From Dehalococcoidia bacterium (GTDB lineage: Bacteria > Chloroflexota > Dehalococcoidia > JAENJB01): DNA of 16,969 nt. The position numbers were made by a program, and so were the translations under genes. The DNA is taken from NCBI GenBank assembly GCA_030690705.1, contig JAUYGE010000226.1:1-16969 (forward strand), written 5' to 3'. The number at the start of each line of letters is the position of its first letter. Position 1 is the first letter of the stretch. The notes under the pieces are model-generated. The model ran no database searches. It worked only from the letters and a program-made list of their open reading frames with translations, and had not been told where the DNA came from. Of the stretch, positions 8,129 through 15,011 are shown in pieces.

Positions 8129-9634
8129 TCAAGCTCCTGCCATCTTAACCCCGAGGATTTCCAGTTCGGTATCGGTCAGACCTACGCCCCTCAGGTGGAG
8201 GCGGTTTCCCCGCAGGCTCTCCAGTGCGTTCACCCCCATGCCGCCGAGCATCTCCTTTATCTCCAGGCTCCAGCCCCGCAGAAGATTCACCAGGCGCTGC
8301 GCGCCGATATCCGGGTTTATCCTCTTGGTCAACCTGAGGTCTGAAGTGCATATGCCCCAGGCGCATTTCCCGGTATGGCATTGCTGGCAGACGGTGCAGC
8401 CCAGGGCCACCAGGGCGGCGGTGCCGATATACACGGCGTCGGCGCCGAGGGCAATAGCCTTTATAACGTCGCCGCTGTTTCTGATGCCGCCGGCAGCGAT
8501 CAACGATACCTGGTTGCGGATCCCCTCCTGGCGCAAGCGGGTGTCCACGGCAGCGATGGCCAGCTCGATGGGGATGCCCACATTGTCGCGGATTATTTTG
8601 GGGGCTGCACCCGTGGCGCCCCTGATGCCATCCAGCGCGATGATATCCGCCCCCGCCCGGGCTATGCCGCTGGCGATGGCGGCGGCGTTGTGCACGGCGG
8701 CGATCTTCACGCTCACCGGCTTGGTGTAGTTAGTGGCCTCCTTCAGGGCGGAGATGAGCTGCGCCAGGTCTTCAATGGAGTAGATATCGTGCTGTGGCGC
8801 CGGGGAAAGGGCGTCGGTCCCCTTGGGTATCATCCGTGTCGCCGCTACCTCCGCGCTCACCTTCTCCCCGGGCAGATGCCCGCCGATGCCGGGCTTGGCC
8901 CCCTGGCCGATCTTTATCTCCAGGATCCGGCCCACGTTCAGGTAATCAGGATGGACGCCGAAGCGTCCCGAGGCCACCTGGCAGATGGTGTTGGCGCCGT
9001 ACTTGTACAGCTTGCGGTGCAGCCCGCCCTCTCCGGTGTTGAACAGCGTGCCCATCTCAGTCGCCGCTCTGGCCAGGGACTTATGCACATTGATGCTGAC
9101 CGCCCCGTAGGAAAGAGCGCTGAAGAGGATGGGGACTTCAATCGCCACCTGGGGAGCCAGCTTGGTCTTCAACGCCAGGGAGCCCGGCTCCACTGTCAGT
9201 GAGTCGGGCTTACGACCCAGATAGGTCCGCAACTCCATGGGCTCACGCAAGGGGTCAATGGAAGGATTGGTCACCTGGCTGGCATTCAGCACCAGGCGGT
9301 CCCAGTAAATGGGATGGGCCTTGTCAGTGCCCATGCCGGTGAGGAGGATGCCCCCGCTCTCCGCCTGCCTGATGATGTCCTCGATAATCTCGGGCCGCCA
9401 GTTGGCGTTCTCCCGGTAATCGAGAGGGGTCCGCCGGATGTTCAGCGCCCTGGTGGGGCAGAAAAGGACGCAACGATGGCAGCCGACGCAGTTCTCCTCC
9501 CGGCTCCTGACCTCATCCTCGTCCGCATCACGGTAGTTAACATCGAAGCTGCACTGGTTGACACATACCTCGCACTGAATACAGCGGGCGGGGTCTCTTT
9601 CAACTATGAACCGGTTCGGCAAGTAAGTCTTCAT
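8129..9634 (-). CDS. Glutamate synthase FMN/Fe-S subunit (GltB2-like) with N-terminal ferredoxin domain
   Basis: This 501-residue subunit should carry out the synthase half-reaction: 2-oxoglutarate plus ammonia is reduced to glutamate on FMN. An N-terminal ferredoxin segment holds two [4Fe-4S] motifs (Cys18/21/24/28 and Cys49/52/55/59). The following TIM-barrel domain matches the archaeal-type GltB2 family, with GQGAKPGIGGHLPGEKV, the alternating strands SVKIAAV and IIALDGIRGATGA, and the FMN phosphate region ALGADAVYIGTAALVALGC. Cys413, Cys419 and Cys424 have the i, i+6, i+11 spacing of the [3Fe-4S] ligands of Azospirillum glutamate synthase. The start ATG is preceded by AGGAAGGGA. The upstream gap to the amidotransferase gene (138 nt) is filled by a repeat; downstream it almost touches the GltB3-like gene. 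Confidence 0.95.
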   Translation of the reverse strand: MKTYLPNRFIVERDPARCIQCEVCVNQCSFDVNYRDADEDEVRSREENCVGCHRCVLFCPTRALNIRRTPLDYRENANWRPEIIEDIIRQAESGGILLTGMGTDKAHPIYWDRLVLNASQVTNPSIDPLREPMELRTYLGRKPDSLTVEPGSLALKTKLAPQVAIEVPILFSALSYGAVSINVHKSLARAATEMGTLFNTGEGGLHRKLYKYGANTICQVASGRFGVHPDYLNVGRILEIKIGQGAKPGIGGHLPGEKVSAEVAATRMIPKGTDALSPAPQHDIYSIEDLAQLISALKEATNYTKPVSVKIAAVHNAAAIASGIARAGADIIALDGIRGATGAAPKIIRDNVGIPIELAIAAVDTRLRQEGIRNQVSLIAAGGIRNSGDVIKAIALGADAVYIGTAALVALGCTVCQQCHTGKCAWGICTSDLRLTKRINPDIGAQRLVNLLRGWSLEIKEMLGGMGVNALESLRGNRLHLRGVGLTDTELEILGVKMAGA

Positions 9635-9651
9635 GGTCCCTTCCTACGAAC

Positions 9652-9756
9652 TGTCATTCTGAGGCCATCCCGACGTGGCGGGAGGCCGAAGAATCTCCTC
9701 GGCCAATCGCGAGACGAGGGAGATTCTTCGTTCTGCTACGCGAACTCAGAATGACA
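9652..9756. repeat. Dispersed inverted repeat, GTCATTCTGAG family
   Basis: The ends TGTCATTCTGAG (9652-9663) and CTCAGAATGACA (9745-9756) are exact reverse complements. Internal matches (GAAGAATCTC and GAGATTCTTC) let the whole 105 bp fold into one long stem. It sits between the amidotransferase and GltB2-like genes of the glutamate synthase operon. The left half, including GGCCATCCCGACGTG and GGGAGGCCGAAGAATCTC, recurs at 16689-16740. Confidence 0.85.
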
Positions 9757-9772
9757 CATAAGACCTATCTAC

Positions 9773-10924
9773 CTAGCAGGCTCCTTTCGCGGCCGCCACC
9801 GCCCCCTCCGCCACTACCTTGGTCCCGCCCAGGCGGGCGATTACCGGTTCTCCTCCCATCGGTATCCAGGCCCTGTCCAACTCCGGACAGACCAGCCGGA
9901 TGGCCGACTCCTCGGAGGAAAGGAAGAACATGTCTCCCCTGGTAGCTGCCGTCAAAGGCCGCAGCCTTATCCTGTCCGTCAGTCCCATCATCTCTCCCTG
10001 CCGGGCGATGATGACGGTGAACGGGCCGTTGAGAAGGAGGCTGCCATAGACCGTCCGCAAAGCCCGGTGCAACTCCTGCTTGGCGGCAGGCATCCGCTCG
10101 ATCTCCTCCCAGAAAGCTGGGGCCAGCACCGAGACGGCTGCCTCCAGCGGCAGCTTGTGACGTCTCATCAGCAGGTCCACCGCATAGGCTATCACTTCGG
10201 TATCCGTCTGCAGGGTGCAGGCGTAGCCAAACATCTCCAGGTAGCGGCGGTTTATTCCGTAGGAAGAGATTTCGCCGTTGTGCACCACCGTCCAGTCCAG
10301 GATGTTGAAGGGATGGGCCCCACCCCACCAGCCGGGGGTGTTGGTGGGAAACCGGCCGTGGGCGGTCCATAGATAGCCCGCGTATTCCTCCAGGCGGAAG
10401 TAGCTGGCTATGTCCTCCGGATAGGCCGCTCCCTTGAATACCCCCATGTTCTTGCCGCTGGAAAACACAAAAGCGCCCTCGATGCAGGTATTAATCTGCA
10501 TCACCTTCTCGATGACGAAGTCATCCGCCGGGCGGCCGTTCAGGCTCGCCGCCTCCGGCTCCAGAAAGTAGCGCCACAGGCCCGGGGCGTTGCTCACCGC
10601 GATGCATGGGTTGACGGGTATTTCCTCGGCCAGGACCATGTGAAAGTTCTCTTTCAACAGGTCCTCGGTCTCCGTCCTGGCCTGCTTGTTCATATACATC
10701 AGGTGAAAGGCGTAGTAGTCGGCATACCTGGGGTAGAGACCGTAGACAGCGAACCCGCCCCCCAGCCCATTGCTCCGCACATGCATATTGGCGATAGCCC
10801 GGATGATGTCCTTCCCGGAGAACACCTTTCCAGAGACATCCATCATCCCGAAAAGGGAGCAGGCGCTGATTACCTTGTCATCGTTGTAGGGATTGTTGAG
10901 CTTGTTCATATCTCTGTCTATCAT
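9773..10924 (-). CDS. Class II glutamine amidotransferase subunit of glutamate synthase (GltB1-like)
   Basis: This 383-residue Ntn-hydrolase should hydrolyse glutamine and pass ammonia to the GltB2 subunit. The catalytic-cysteine motif is at residues 20-25 (SACSLFG), so Cys22 is not at the start. Removal of about 21 residues would be needed to expose it, as in GltB, which is made with a propeptide. Other family marks are TAHGRFPTNTPGWWGGAHPF, WTVVHNGEISSYGINRR, TLQTDTEVIAYAVD and a closing FLSSEESAIRLVCP. AAGGAG lies 6 nt before the ATG, supporting this start. The last residues (GGTKVVAEGAVA, then a few more) lie beyond the family core and closely match the tail of the ferredoxin encoded at 12465-12953. 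Repeats flank the gene on both sides. The alternative role in N-methylglutamate synthase is less likely, as no methylamine genes are seen. Confidence 0.92.
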   Translation of the reverse strand: MIDRDMNKLNNPYNDDKVISACSLFGMMDVSGKVFSGKDIIRAIANMHVRSNGLGGGFAVYGLYPRYADYYAFHLMYMNKQARTETEDLLKENFHMVLAEEIPVNPCIAVSNAPGLWRYFLEPEAASLNGRPADDFVIEKVMQINTCIEGAFVFSSGKNMGVFKGAAYPEDIASYFRLEEYAGYLWTAHGRFPTNTPGWWGGAHPFNILDWTVVHNGEISSYGINRRYLEMFGYACTLQTDTEVIAYAVDLLMRRHKLPLEAAVSVLAPAFWEEIERMPAAKQELHRALRTVYGSLLLNGPFTVIIARQGEMMGLTDRIRLRPLTAATRGDMFFLSSEESAIRLVCPELDRAWIPMGGEPVIARLGGTKVVAEGAVAAAKGAC

Positions 10925-10950
10925 GGCGAACTCCTTGATCCCCCCGGGCT

Positions 10951-10992
10951 GTCATTGCGAGGGACGGATTGCTTCGCTTCGCTCGCAATGAC
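10951..10992. repeat. Short dispersed inverted repeat, GTCATTGCGAG family
   Basis: A minimal 42-bp copy: GTCATTGCGAG at 10951-10961 and its exact reverse complement at 10982-10992, with ACGGATTGCTTCG between. It lies in the 100-bp gap between the oxidoreductase and amidotransferase genes and can fold as one hairpin in the operon mRNA. Confidence 0.85.
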
Positions 10993-11024
10993 CTCTTAGA
11001 TGACCTCTCCTTGTGCACTCCCAC

Positions 11025-12317
11025 CTATCGGTGAAGCCAGTTCCTGGCTGAGCCTTCTCTTCCGCAGGTCATCTGGCAGCGAGGCAGGCTGAACTCATCT
11101 GAGAGCAGGGCCTCCTTAAAGCTGCTCACGTTGACCCCCTCCCTCATCAAGCCGAAGATTATTCCCGCCCGCCCGATGTCGGAGACCATAGCCATGCCGG
11201 CGATCCGCCCGTCCTTGAGAATAACCTTCCGGTAGGTCTCACCCTCCAGATGGGAAAGAGCCTCGTAGCCGTTGCCCTCCGGCGGGTCGAACAGGCCGGC
11301 GGAGGCGATGGGCAGGCCGAAGTAGCCCAGAGAGTTCATGACGGTCCCGCCAGGATAGACCGCCTTCTTCCCGGCCATGTTGAACCCGGCCACCCGCCCC
11401 CCTATATAAGCATTCGGCCAGATGGGCGTCAGCCTAGCAACGCCGTAAACGAAGTCGTAGGCTTCCGCCGCATCGCCGCAAGCGAAGACATCGGGGTGGC
11501 TGGTTGCCATGTGCCGGTCAACCACAATGCCGCGCCCCTTCTTGATATCGGTGCCCTCCACCAGTTCCCCCCGCGGGCTTACCCCCACAGCCACACCCAG
11601 AATCTGACAGGTTATCTCCTGCCCGTTGTCCAGGACCACGCCGCCCACCGCCTCCGGACGCTCAGCGGAGGCAACCACCTCCTGCACCGTGTGCCCGGTG
11701 ACGACCTTCACCCCCGCCTTCTTCAGCCTGGCCTCCTCCAGCCTGGACACGTTCGCGTCCACAATGGCGCCCAGCACCCTGCCCATCTTCTCCACGATGG
11801 TGACCTTGATGCGCGACTTCACCAGCGCCTCGGTGAGGCTGATGCCGATGAGTCCGCCGCCGATGACCACCGCCTCTTTGGCCTTCTTCAGGGCGGGCCG
11901 GAGCTTGCGGGCGTCATTGAGGGTTATGAAGTTAAAGCGTCCCTCGAGACCGTCCCCCTTCATCGGAGGCACGATGGGCTTGCCGCCGCAGGCCAGCAGC
12001 AGCCGCTCCCAGGTCAGCTCCTCGCCGCTCTCCAGACGGACCAGGCGTCCTGCCAGGTCCAGGGCTGCCGCCTTCTTACCCAGAATGGCCTGGACGCTCT
12101 TCTGCTTATAGAAATCCGCAGGGCGGAAGTAGATCCCTTCAATGGTGCGCTCGCCGGCCAGGTACTCGGAGATGAGCGGGCGGGAATAGGTATGGTAGGG
12201 CTCATCGGAGAGAATCGCCAGAGAGCCTTCCTTGTCCGTCTCCCTGATGGCCTCGGCAGCGCCGATGCCGCCGGCGGAGTTGCCGATGATGAGATATCGA
12301 AAATGCTTCCGGACCAT
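11025..12317 (-). CDS. FAD/NAD(P)-dependent oxidoreductase, probable electron-input subunit of glutamate synthase
   Basis: The product is a 430-residue pyridine-nucleotide-disulphide-oxidoreductase-fold protein. An N-terminal FAD-binding Rossmann motif is at residues 9-20 (a glycine-rich variant, IIGNSAGGIG), a NAD(P)-binding motif at about 150-160 (VVIGGGLIGIS), and a second FAD contact late on (VFACGDAAEAYD). No redox CxxxxC pair is evident, which fits NirB-like or ferredoxin-reductase-like members. The ATG at 12317 is chosen because everything upstream in the open frame is translated repeat DNA (VVRQAHHERH, from the element at 12373-12449); AGGAG lies about 12 nt before this ATG. The ferredoxin gene precedes it and the glutamate synthase subunits follow. 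The likely role is passing electrons from NAD(P)H through Fe-S centres to the FMN subunit. Cofactor preference cannot be read from sequence. Confidence 0.87.
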   Translation of the reverse strand: MVRKHFRYLIIGNSAGGIGAAEAIRETDKEGSLAILSDEPYHTYSRPLISEYLAGERTIEGIYFRPADFYKQKSVQAILGKKAAALDLAGRLVRLESGEELTWERLLLACGGKPIVPPMKGDGLEGRFNFITLNDARKLRPALKKAKEAVVIGGGLIGISLTEALVKSRIKVTIVEKMGRVLGAIVDANVSRLEEARLKKAGVKVVTGHTVQEVVASAERPEAVGGVVLDNGQEITCQILGVAVGVSPRGELVEGTDIKKGRGIVVDRHMATSHPDVFACGDAAEAYDFVYGVARLTPIWPNAYIGGRVAGFNMAGKKAVYPGGTVMNSLGYFGLPIASAGLFDPPEGNGYEALSHLEGETYRKVILKDGRIAGMAMVSDIGRAGIIFGLMREGVNVSSFKEALLSDEFSLPRCQMTCGREGSARNWLHR

Positions 12318-12372
12318 GTCAATCCCTATCTCCTGAGAGCGCTTCACAACTGCTGCGGGACCGGGGTGGTGC

Positions 12373-12449
12373 CGTTCGTGGTGAGCCTGTCGAACCACAA
12401 CGGTCCCGATGCAATCGGGATTCACCCTTCGACAAGCTCAGGGCGAACG
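12373..12449. repeat. Dispersed inverted repeat, CGTTCGTGGTGAGC / CAAGCTCAGGGCGAACG family
   Basis: The left part (from 12373) contains CGTTCGTGGTGAGCCTGTCG and the right part ends CGACAAGCTCAGGGCGAACG at 12449. The two halves pair imperfectly, with a central CCCGATGCAATCGGG hairpin at 12404-12418. Translated on the minus strand it gives the tell-tale VVRQAHHER string. It occupies the 147-bp gap between the ferredoxin and oxidoreductase genes. Confidence 0.8.
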
Positions 12450-12464
12450 TATTGCCAAGCACAC

Positions 12465-12953
12465 TCATCTCCTGGCCACCGCCCCCTCCGCCGCCACCTT
12501 GGTCCCGCCCGGAGTGGCTCCATCAGTGAAGATTAAGGCCTGATTGGGACAGTTCGCCACGCAAGCGGGAGTTTCCAGATGGGGGCACAGGTCGCACTTG
12601 ACCGCCTTCTTCCGGTGGAAGTCGGGAATGATGGCGCTGCAGGGGCAGGCCACCACGCAGGTGAAGCAGCCCACGCACTTCTCGGCATCCACGGTTACTA
12701 TGCCCGACTCAGGGTCCTTTTGCAGGGCGCCGGTAAGGCAGGAGTAGACGCACCAGGGCTCCTCGCAGTGCCGGCAACTCAGCGGGAAGGAGAGACTCCC
12801 TTTCTGCTGCACCTTTATCCTCGACGGCTGCCGCGGCGTCTCTTTCTTGTAGGCCTTGATGATATCCTTCGACTCGGAGTGGGCCACCAGGCAGTGCACC
12901 TGGCACAGGCCACAGGCTATACAGACCTCTTCCTTCGAATAGACCCTCTTCAT
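12465..12953 (-). CDS. Ferredoxin with four [4Fe-4S] motifs, electron-transfer subunit
   Basis: The 162-residue protein belongs to the HycB/DmsB-like polyferredoxin group. Sixteen cysteines fall in four sets: 11/14/17/21, 60/63/68/72, 93/96/99/103 and 120/123/131/135, the usual pattern for four [4Fe-4S] clusters acting as a wire between redox partners. As first gene of the operon it probably links the flavoprotein encoded next to the FMN/Fe-S GltB2 subunit, which carries two further ferredoxin-type clusters of its own. Its tail (GGTKVAAEGAVA, then two arginines) lies beyond the last cluster and nearly duplicates the tail of the amidotransferase encoded at 9773-10924. The ribosome binding site is weak (AGGCG). 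Similar proteins serve many oxidoreductases, so the partner is inferred from gene order. Confidence 0.9.
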   Translation of the reverse strand: MKRVYSKEEVCIACGLCQVHCLVAHSESKDIIKAYKKETPRQPSRIKVQQKGSLSFPLSCRHCEEPWCVYSCLTGALQKDPESGIVTVDAEKCVGCFTCVVACPCSAIIPDFHRKKAVKCDLCPHLETPACVANCPNQALIFTDGATPGGTKVAAEGAVARR

Positions 12954-12977
12954 AACGCTTCGCCTGCTAAAGACAAA

Positions 12978-13012
12978 AATTGTAGGATAACGGCAACCGT
13001 TTTCCTACAATT
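12978..13012. promoter_or_regulatory. Near-perfect 35-bp inverted repeat, candidate operator of the glutamate synthase operon
   Basis: The arms are 12978-12993 (AATTGTAGGATAACGG) and 12997-13012, with one mismatched pair (12988/13002) and a 3-nt centre. It lies directly after the -10 box of the minus-strand promoter at 13016-13045, over the predicted transcription start, where a bound repressor would block initiation. It also lies about 25 nt upstream of the ferredoxin start codon. The NrpR-like protein at the end of the operon is the obvious candidate ligand, although the sequence does not match the GGAA-N6/8-TTCC operator of methanogens. A hairpin in the mRNA leader is the alternative. Confidence 0.75.
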
Positions 13013-13015
13013 CGA

Positions 13016-13045
13016 AGTATAAGCCTTCCGGGCTGGCTCTGTCAA
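13016..13045 (-). promoter_or_regulatory. Promoter of the glutamate synthase/nrpR operon
   Basis: On the minus strand, TTGACA (13040-13045, consensus -35) is followed after 18 bp by TATACT (13016-13021). The predicted start is near 13009, inside the inverted repeat at 12978-13012, giving a leader of about 55 nt before the ferredoxin ATG at 12953. Confidence 0.75.
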
Positions 13046-13124
13046 TAGCTTGTGCCCGTTGCCAGGTAGTACTTGGGCTTGCGAAGGCTCTGTGGCTCAA
13101 CCATGAGGGGACATGCCAGGATCT

Positions 13125-13184
13125 CTCCCTTCCCCCTCTCTATACGGAGGAGGACCCTCTCAACTTAGAGAGGGGGAAGGGGAG
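13125..13184. repeat. C/G-rich imperfect palindrome
   Basis: The left arm CTCCCTTCCCCCTCTCTA (13125-13142) pairs with 13166-13184 over 18 bp with one bulged base; the loop is 23 nt. It is downstream of the exported protein gene (stop at 13232) and upstream of the glutamate synthase promoter, both on the minus strand, so it could separate the two transcription units. No T-run follows. Its arm composition resembles the hairpin at 580-614. Confidence 0.65.
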
Positions 13185-13231
13185 TGAATTTCCTTGTTGT
13201 GTTAAGTGTCCGGTTGACCTTGCACAGGCCG

Positions 13232-14737
13232 CTAGACGCGCGCTACCATGCTTCGTCCGATGACCATGACCAGGAGGCCGATTATCGCGAGCGCCAGCAG
13301 GGCCAGGAGAACCAGCGCCCATATGGGAATGGGCCAGCCTATCTGCACCGTCCAGGGGGTAGCCCAGGCACTGGCATTGCCGGCGCCATCTATAGCCATC
13401 ACCCTCCAGTAGTAGAGGCCGCGTTCCAGCGTCTCCACCGAGGTAGTCGCCGTCAGGTTATCCTTGGTAATTACAGGAATAGAGAAGGTAGCATCCTTGG
13501 CAATCTGGAAACCGTAGACCACGCTACTGGGATCAGTTACCTCCCCCCATGTGAAAACAGGGGATTGCTTGCTCAGCGCACCGATGGTCTTGTTGCTGAG
13601 AGGACTGCGCAGGGCCGGTATTGCTGGAGCTTCGCTCTCCATTGTCCAGGCGAAGCTTAAGGAGTTGGTGCCGTCCGTAATCGCTACCGTGTGGGCGCCC
13701 GCCTTGGACTTGGGCATAACGAAGTTGCCGGTGAAGCTGCCCTTGTCCGTCGTCCTGATAGGGCCCACCGGGTTCAGCGCTGCCACATCCAGGGTCAGAC
13801 TGATCGATGCGTTGGCCTGGAACCCCGTGCCGCTGACCTTCACTGGAGTGCTGACATTGCCGGCAGTCGGGGTAATGGTCATGTTGGCCTTGACGGTGAA
13901 CTTGGTATCTGCCGTGGCCGAATTTTGGGCGGCATCGGTCGCCTTCAGCTCCCAGGCGCCCGCCGGGAACTCACCGAAGCCCACCTGCGCGGTGGCAAAG
14001 GTACCCAATTCATTGCTCTTCACTTCGCCGATCTTGGTGGGGCCCAGATAGATAGAGATCCTGTTGTCATCGGCCTGAAAGCCCTTGCCGCTGACGAGAA
14101 TCGGGGTAAGGGCCGCACCCGACGTGGGAGTGATTTCGGAGAGGCTGGGCTTAATCTCGAACTGCACCGCGTCGGTGAGGTCAAAGCTGGAGGTCCCCGC
14201 CGTTACATCATGGCTGCCGGCCGGGTTTTCCGGCACCGTAAAGGGATGGCTGAAGTTTCCGTTGGCGCCGACGGTACGAGCGCCCACCGAATTACCGTCG
14301 AAGTAGACCGTGACCGTCGAGTTCGGTGCGAAACGGGTGCCGCTCACGGTGACCCGAGAGCCCACGATGCCCTGGGACACCGAAAGCGTAATGGCGCCCT
14401 TCAGCACCTCGAAGTACGCAAAAGCGGTCTGGGTACCCGCGGTAACCACCACCACGTTAGTGCCCGTACTTATGCCGGAAGGCACTGTGAAGGAAGCGCT
14501 AAGCGTACCAGAAGCGGTCGTCCCCGAGGAAACGATTACGCCAGCGAAGCTGATCGTAAAGGCAGTGGCGGTGCCAGAGAAGCCGCTCCCGGTGAGAGTT
14601 ACCATGGTGCCGATATTGCCCGTCGTGGGCGAAATACTGATGGTCTGGGCGCTCGCCGGGGTGGCAAATGCCGGTGCGAACGGCAAGAAGGCTAACAGTA
14701 AGACGAGGGCTATGAAGACAAGAGAGGACCTTTTCAC
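13232..14737 (-). CDS. Exported, membrane-anchored protein with IPT/TIG-like and fibronectin-III-like domains
   Basis: The 501-residue precursor has a signal peptide with likely cleavage after ASA at residue 30. Four Ig-like IPT/TIG-type repeats follow (about 32-112, 115-196, 199-283 and 286-367), each opening with a pattern like ISPTTGNIGTMVTLTGSGF. A fibronectin-III-like domain at 372-466 contains the typical YYWRVMAIDGAGNASAW. A membrane helix at about 471-493 and a short basic tail (GRSMVARV) end the protein. It should be displayed on the outer face of the membrane, perhaps for adhesion or cell-surface structure; no enzymatic domain is seen. The start is a GTG with GGAGGT 9 nt upstream. 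Its own promoter lies at 14888-14916, leaving a leader of about 140 nt. It does not appear linked in function to the glutamate synthase operon downstream. Confidence 0.85.
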   Translation of the reverse strand: MKRSSLVFIALVLLLAFLPFAPAFATPASAQTISISPTTGNIGTMVTLTGSGFSGTATAFTISFAGVIVSSGTTASGTLSASFTVPSGISTGTNVVVVTAGTQTAFAYFEVLKGAITLSVSQGIVGSRVTVSGTRFAPNSTVTVYFDGNSVGARTVGANGNFSHPFTVPENPAGSHDVTAGTSSFDLTDAVQFEIKPSLSEITPTSGAALTPILVSGKGFQADDNRISIYLGPTKIGEVKSNELGTFATAQVGFGEFPAGAWELKATDAAQNSATADTKFTVKANMTITPTAGNVSTPVKVSGTGFQANASISLTLDVAALNPVGPIRTTDKGSFTGNFVMPKSKAGAHTVAITDGTNSLSFAWTMESEAPAIPALRSPLSNKTIGALSKQSPVFTWGEVTDPSSVVYGFQIAKDATFSIPVITKDNLTATTSVETLERGLYYWRVMAIDGAGNASAWATPWTVQIGWPIPIWALVLLALLALAIIGLLVMVIGRSMVARV

Positions 14738-14887
14738 TTTCAGATTACCTCCGTATTTAACTTAATTCAGGATAGCCGAAACTAATGCCTCATAACTCTT
14801 CGAGGCAGATCTTCACCGCGAAGTTGCCGTCTACTATAAATTGAGGCGCTAGCTCCTCCTTCCTATCTTCGTCGAGCCCTCACGCTA

Positions 14888-14916
14888 CTTATATCACAAG
14901 CCCTATGGCATGTCAA
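14888..14916 (-). promoter_or_regulatory. Promoter of the exported IPT-domain protein
   Basis: On the minus strand, TTGACA (14911-14916) and TATAAG (14888-14893) are separated by exactly 17 bp. The predicted start near 14881 lies about 140 nt before the GTG start. The leader holds a small GCCTC/GAGGC hairpin (14787-14806) and no recognised riboswitch. Confidence 0.7.
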
Positions 14917-14974
14917 TAGGAACGGACGGAGGCTGATGGCACAGAGCGTGGAAACCACCGGCGACAAGAACTCC

Positions 14975-15004
14975 TTGAGAGCAGTAGAACAAATGTGCTA
15001 CTAT
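14975..15004 (+). promoter_or_regulatory. Extended -10 promoter abutting the small HTH gene
   Basis: TTGAGA at 14975-14980 and TACTAT at 14999-15004 have an 18-bp spacer, with TGC directly before the -10 box. The gene's ATG begins at 15012, only 7 nt after the -10 box, so transcription should start at or next to the A of the start codon. Confidence 0.6.
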
Positions 15005-15011
15005 CGCGTCC

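Noticed and set aside
8375..9202. Plus-strand open frame of 275 codons
   Set aside because: It is opposite the well-supported GltB2-like gene and encodes low-complexity Gly/Ala/His-rich sequence without domain marks.
12318..12425. 36-residue N-terminal extension of the FAD oxidoreductase
   Set aside because: The extra residues (including VVRQAHHER) are a translation of the dispersed repeat and its flank. The FAD-binding fold begins directly after the ATG at 12317.
14790..14880. Short minus-strand frame ending FAVKICLEEL in the leader of the exported protein
   Set aside because: The frame is about 29 codons between stops, with only one late GTG and no ribosome binding site. It may be chance or a remnant.
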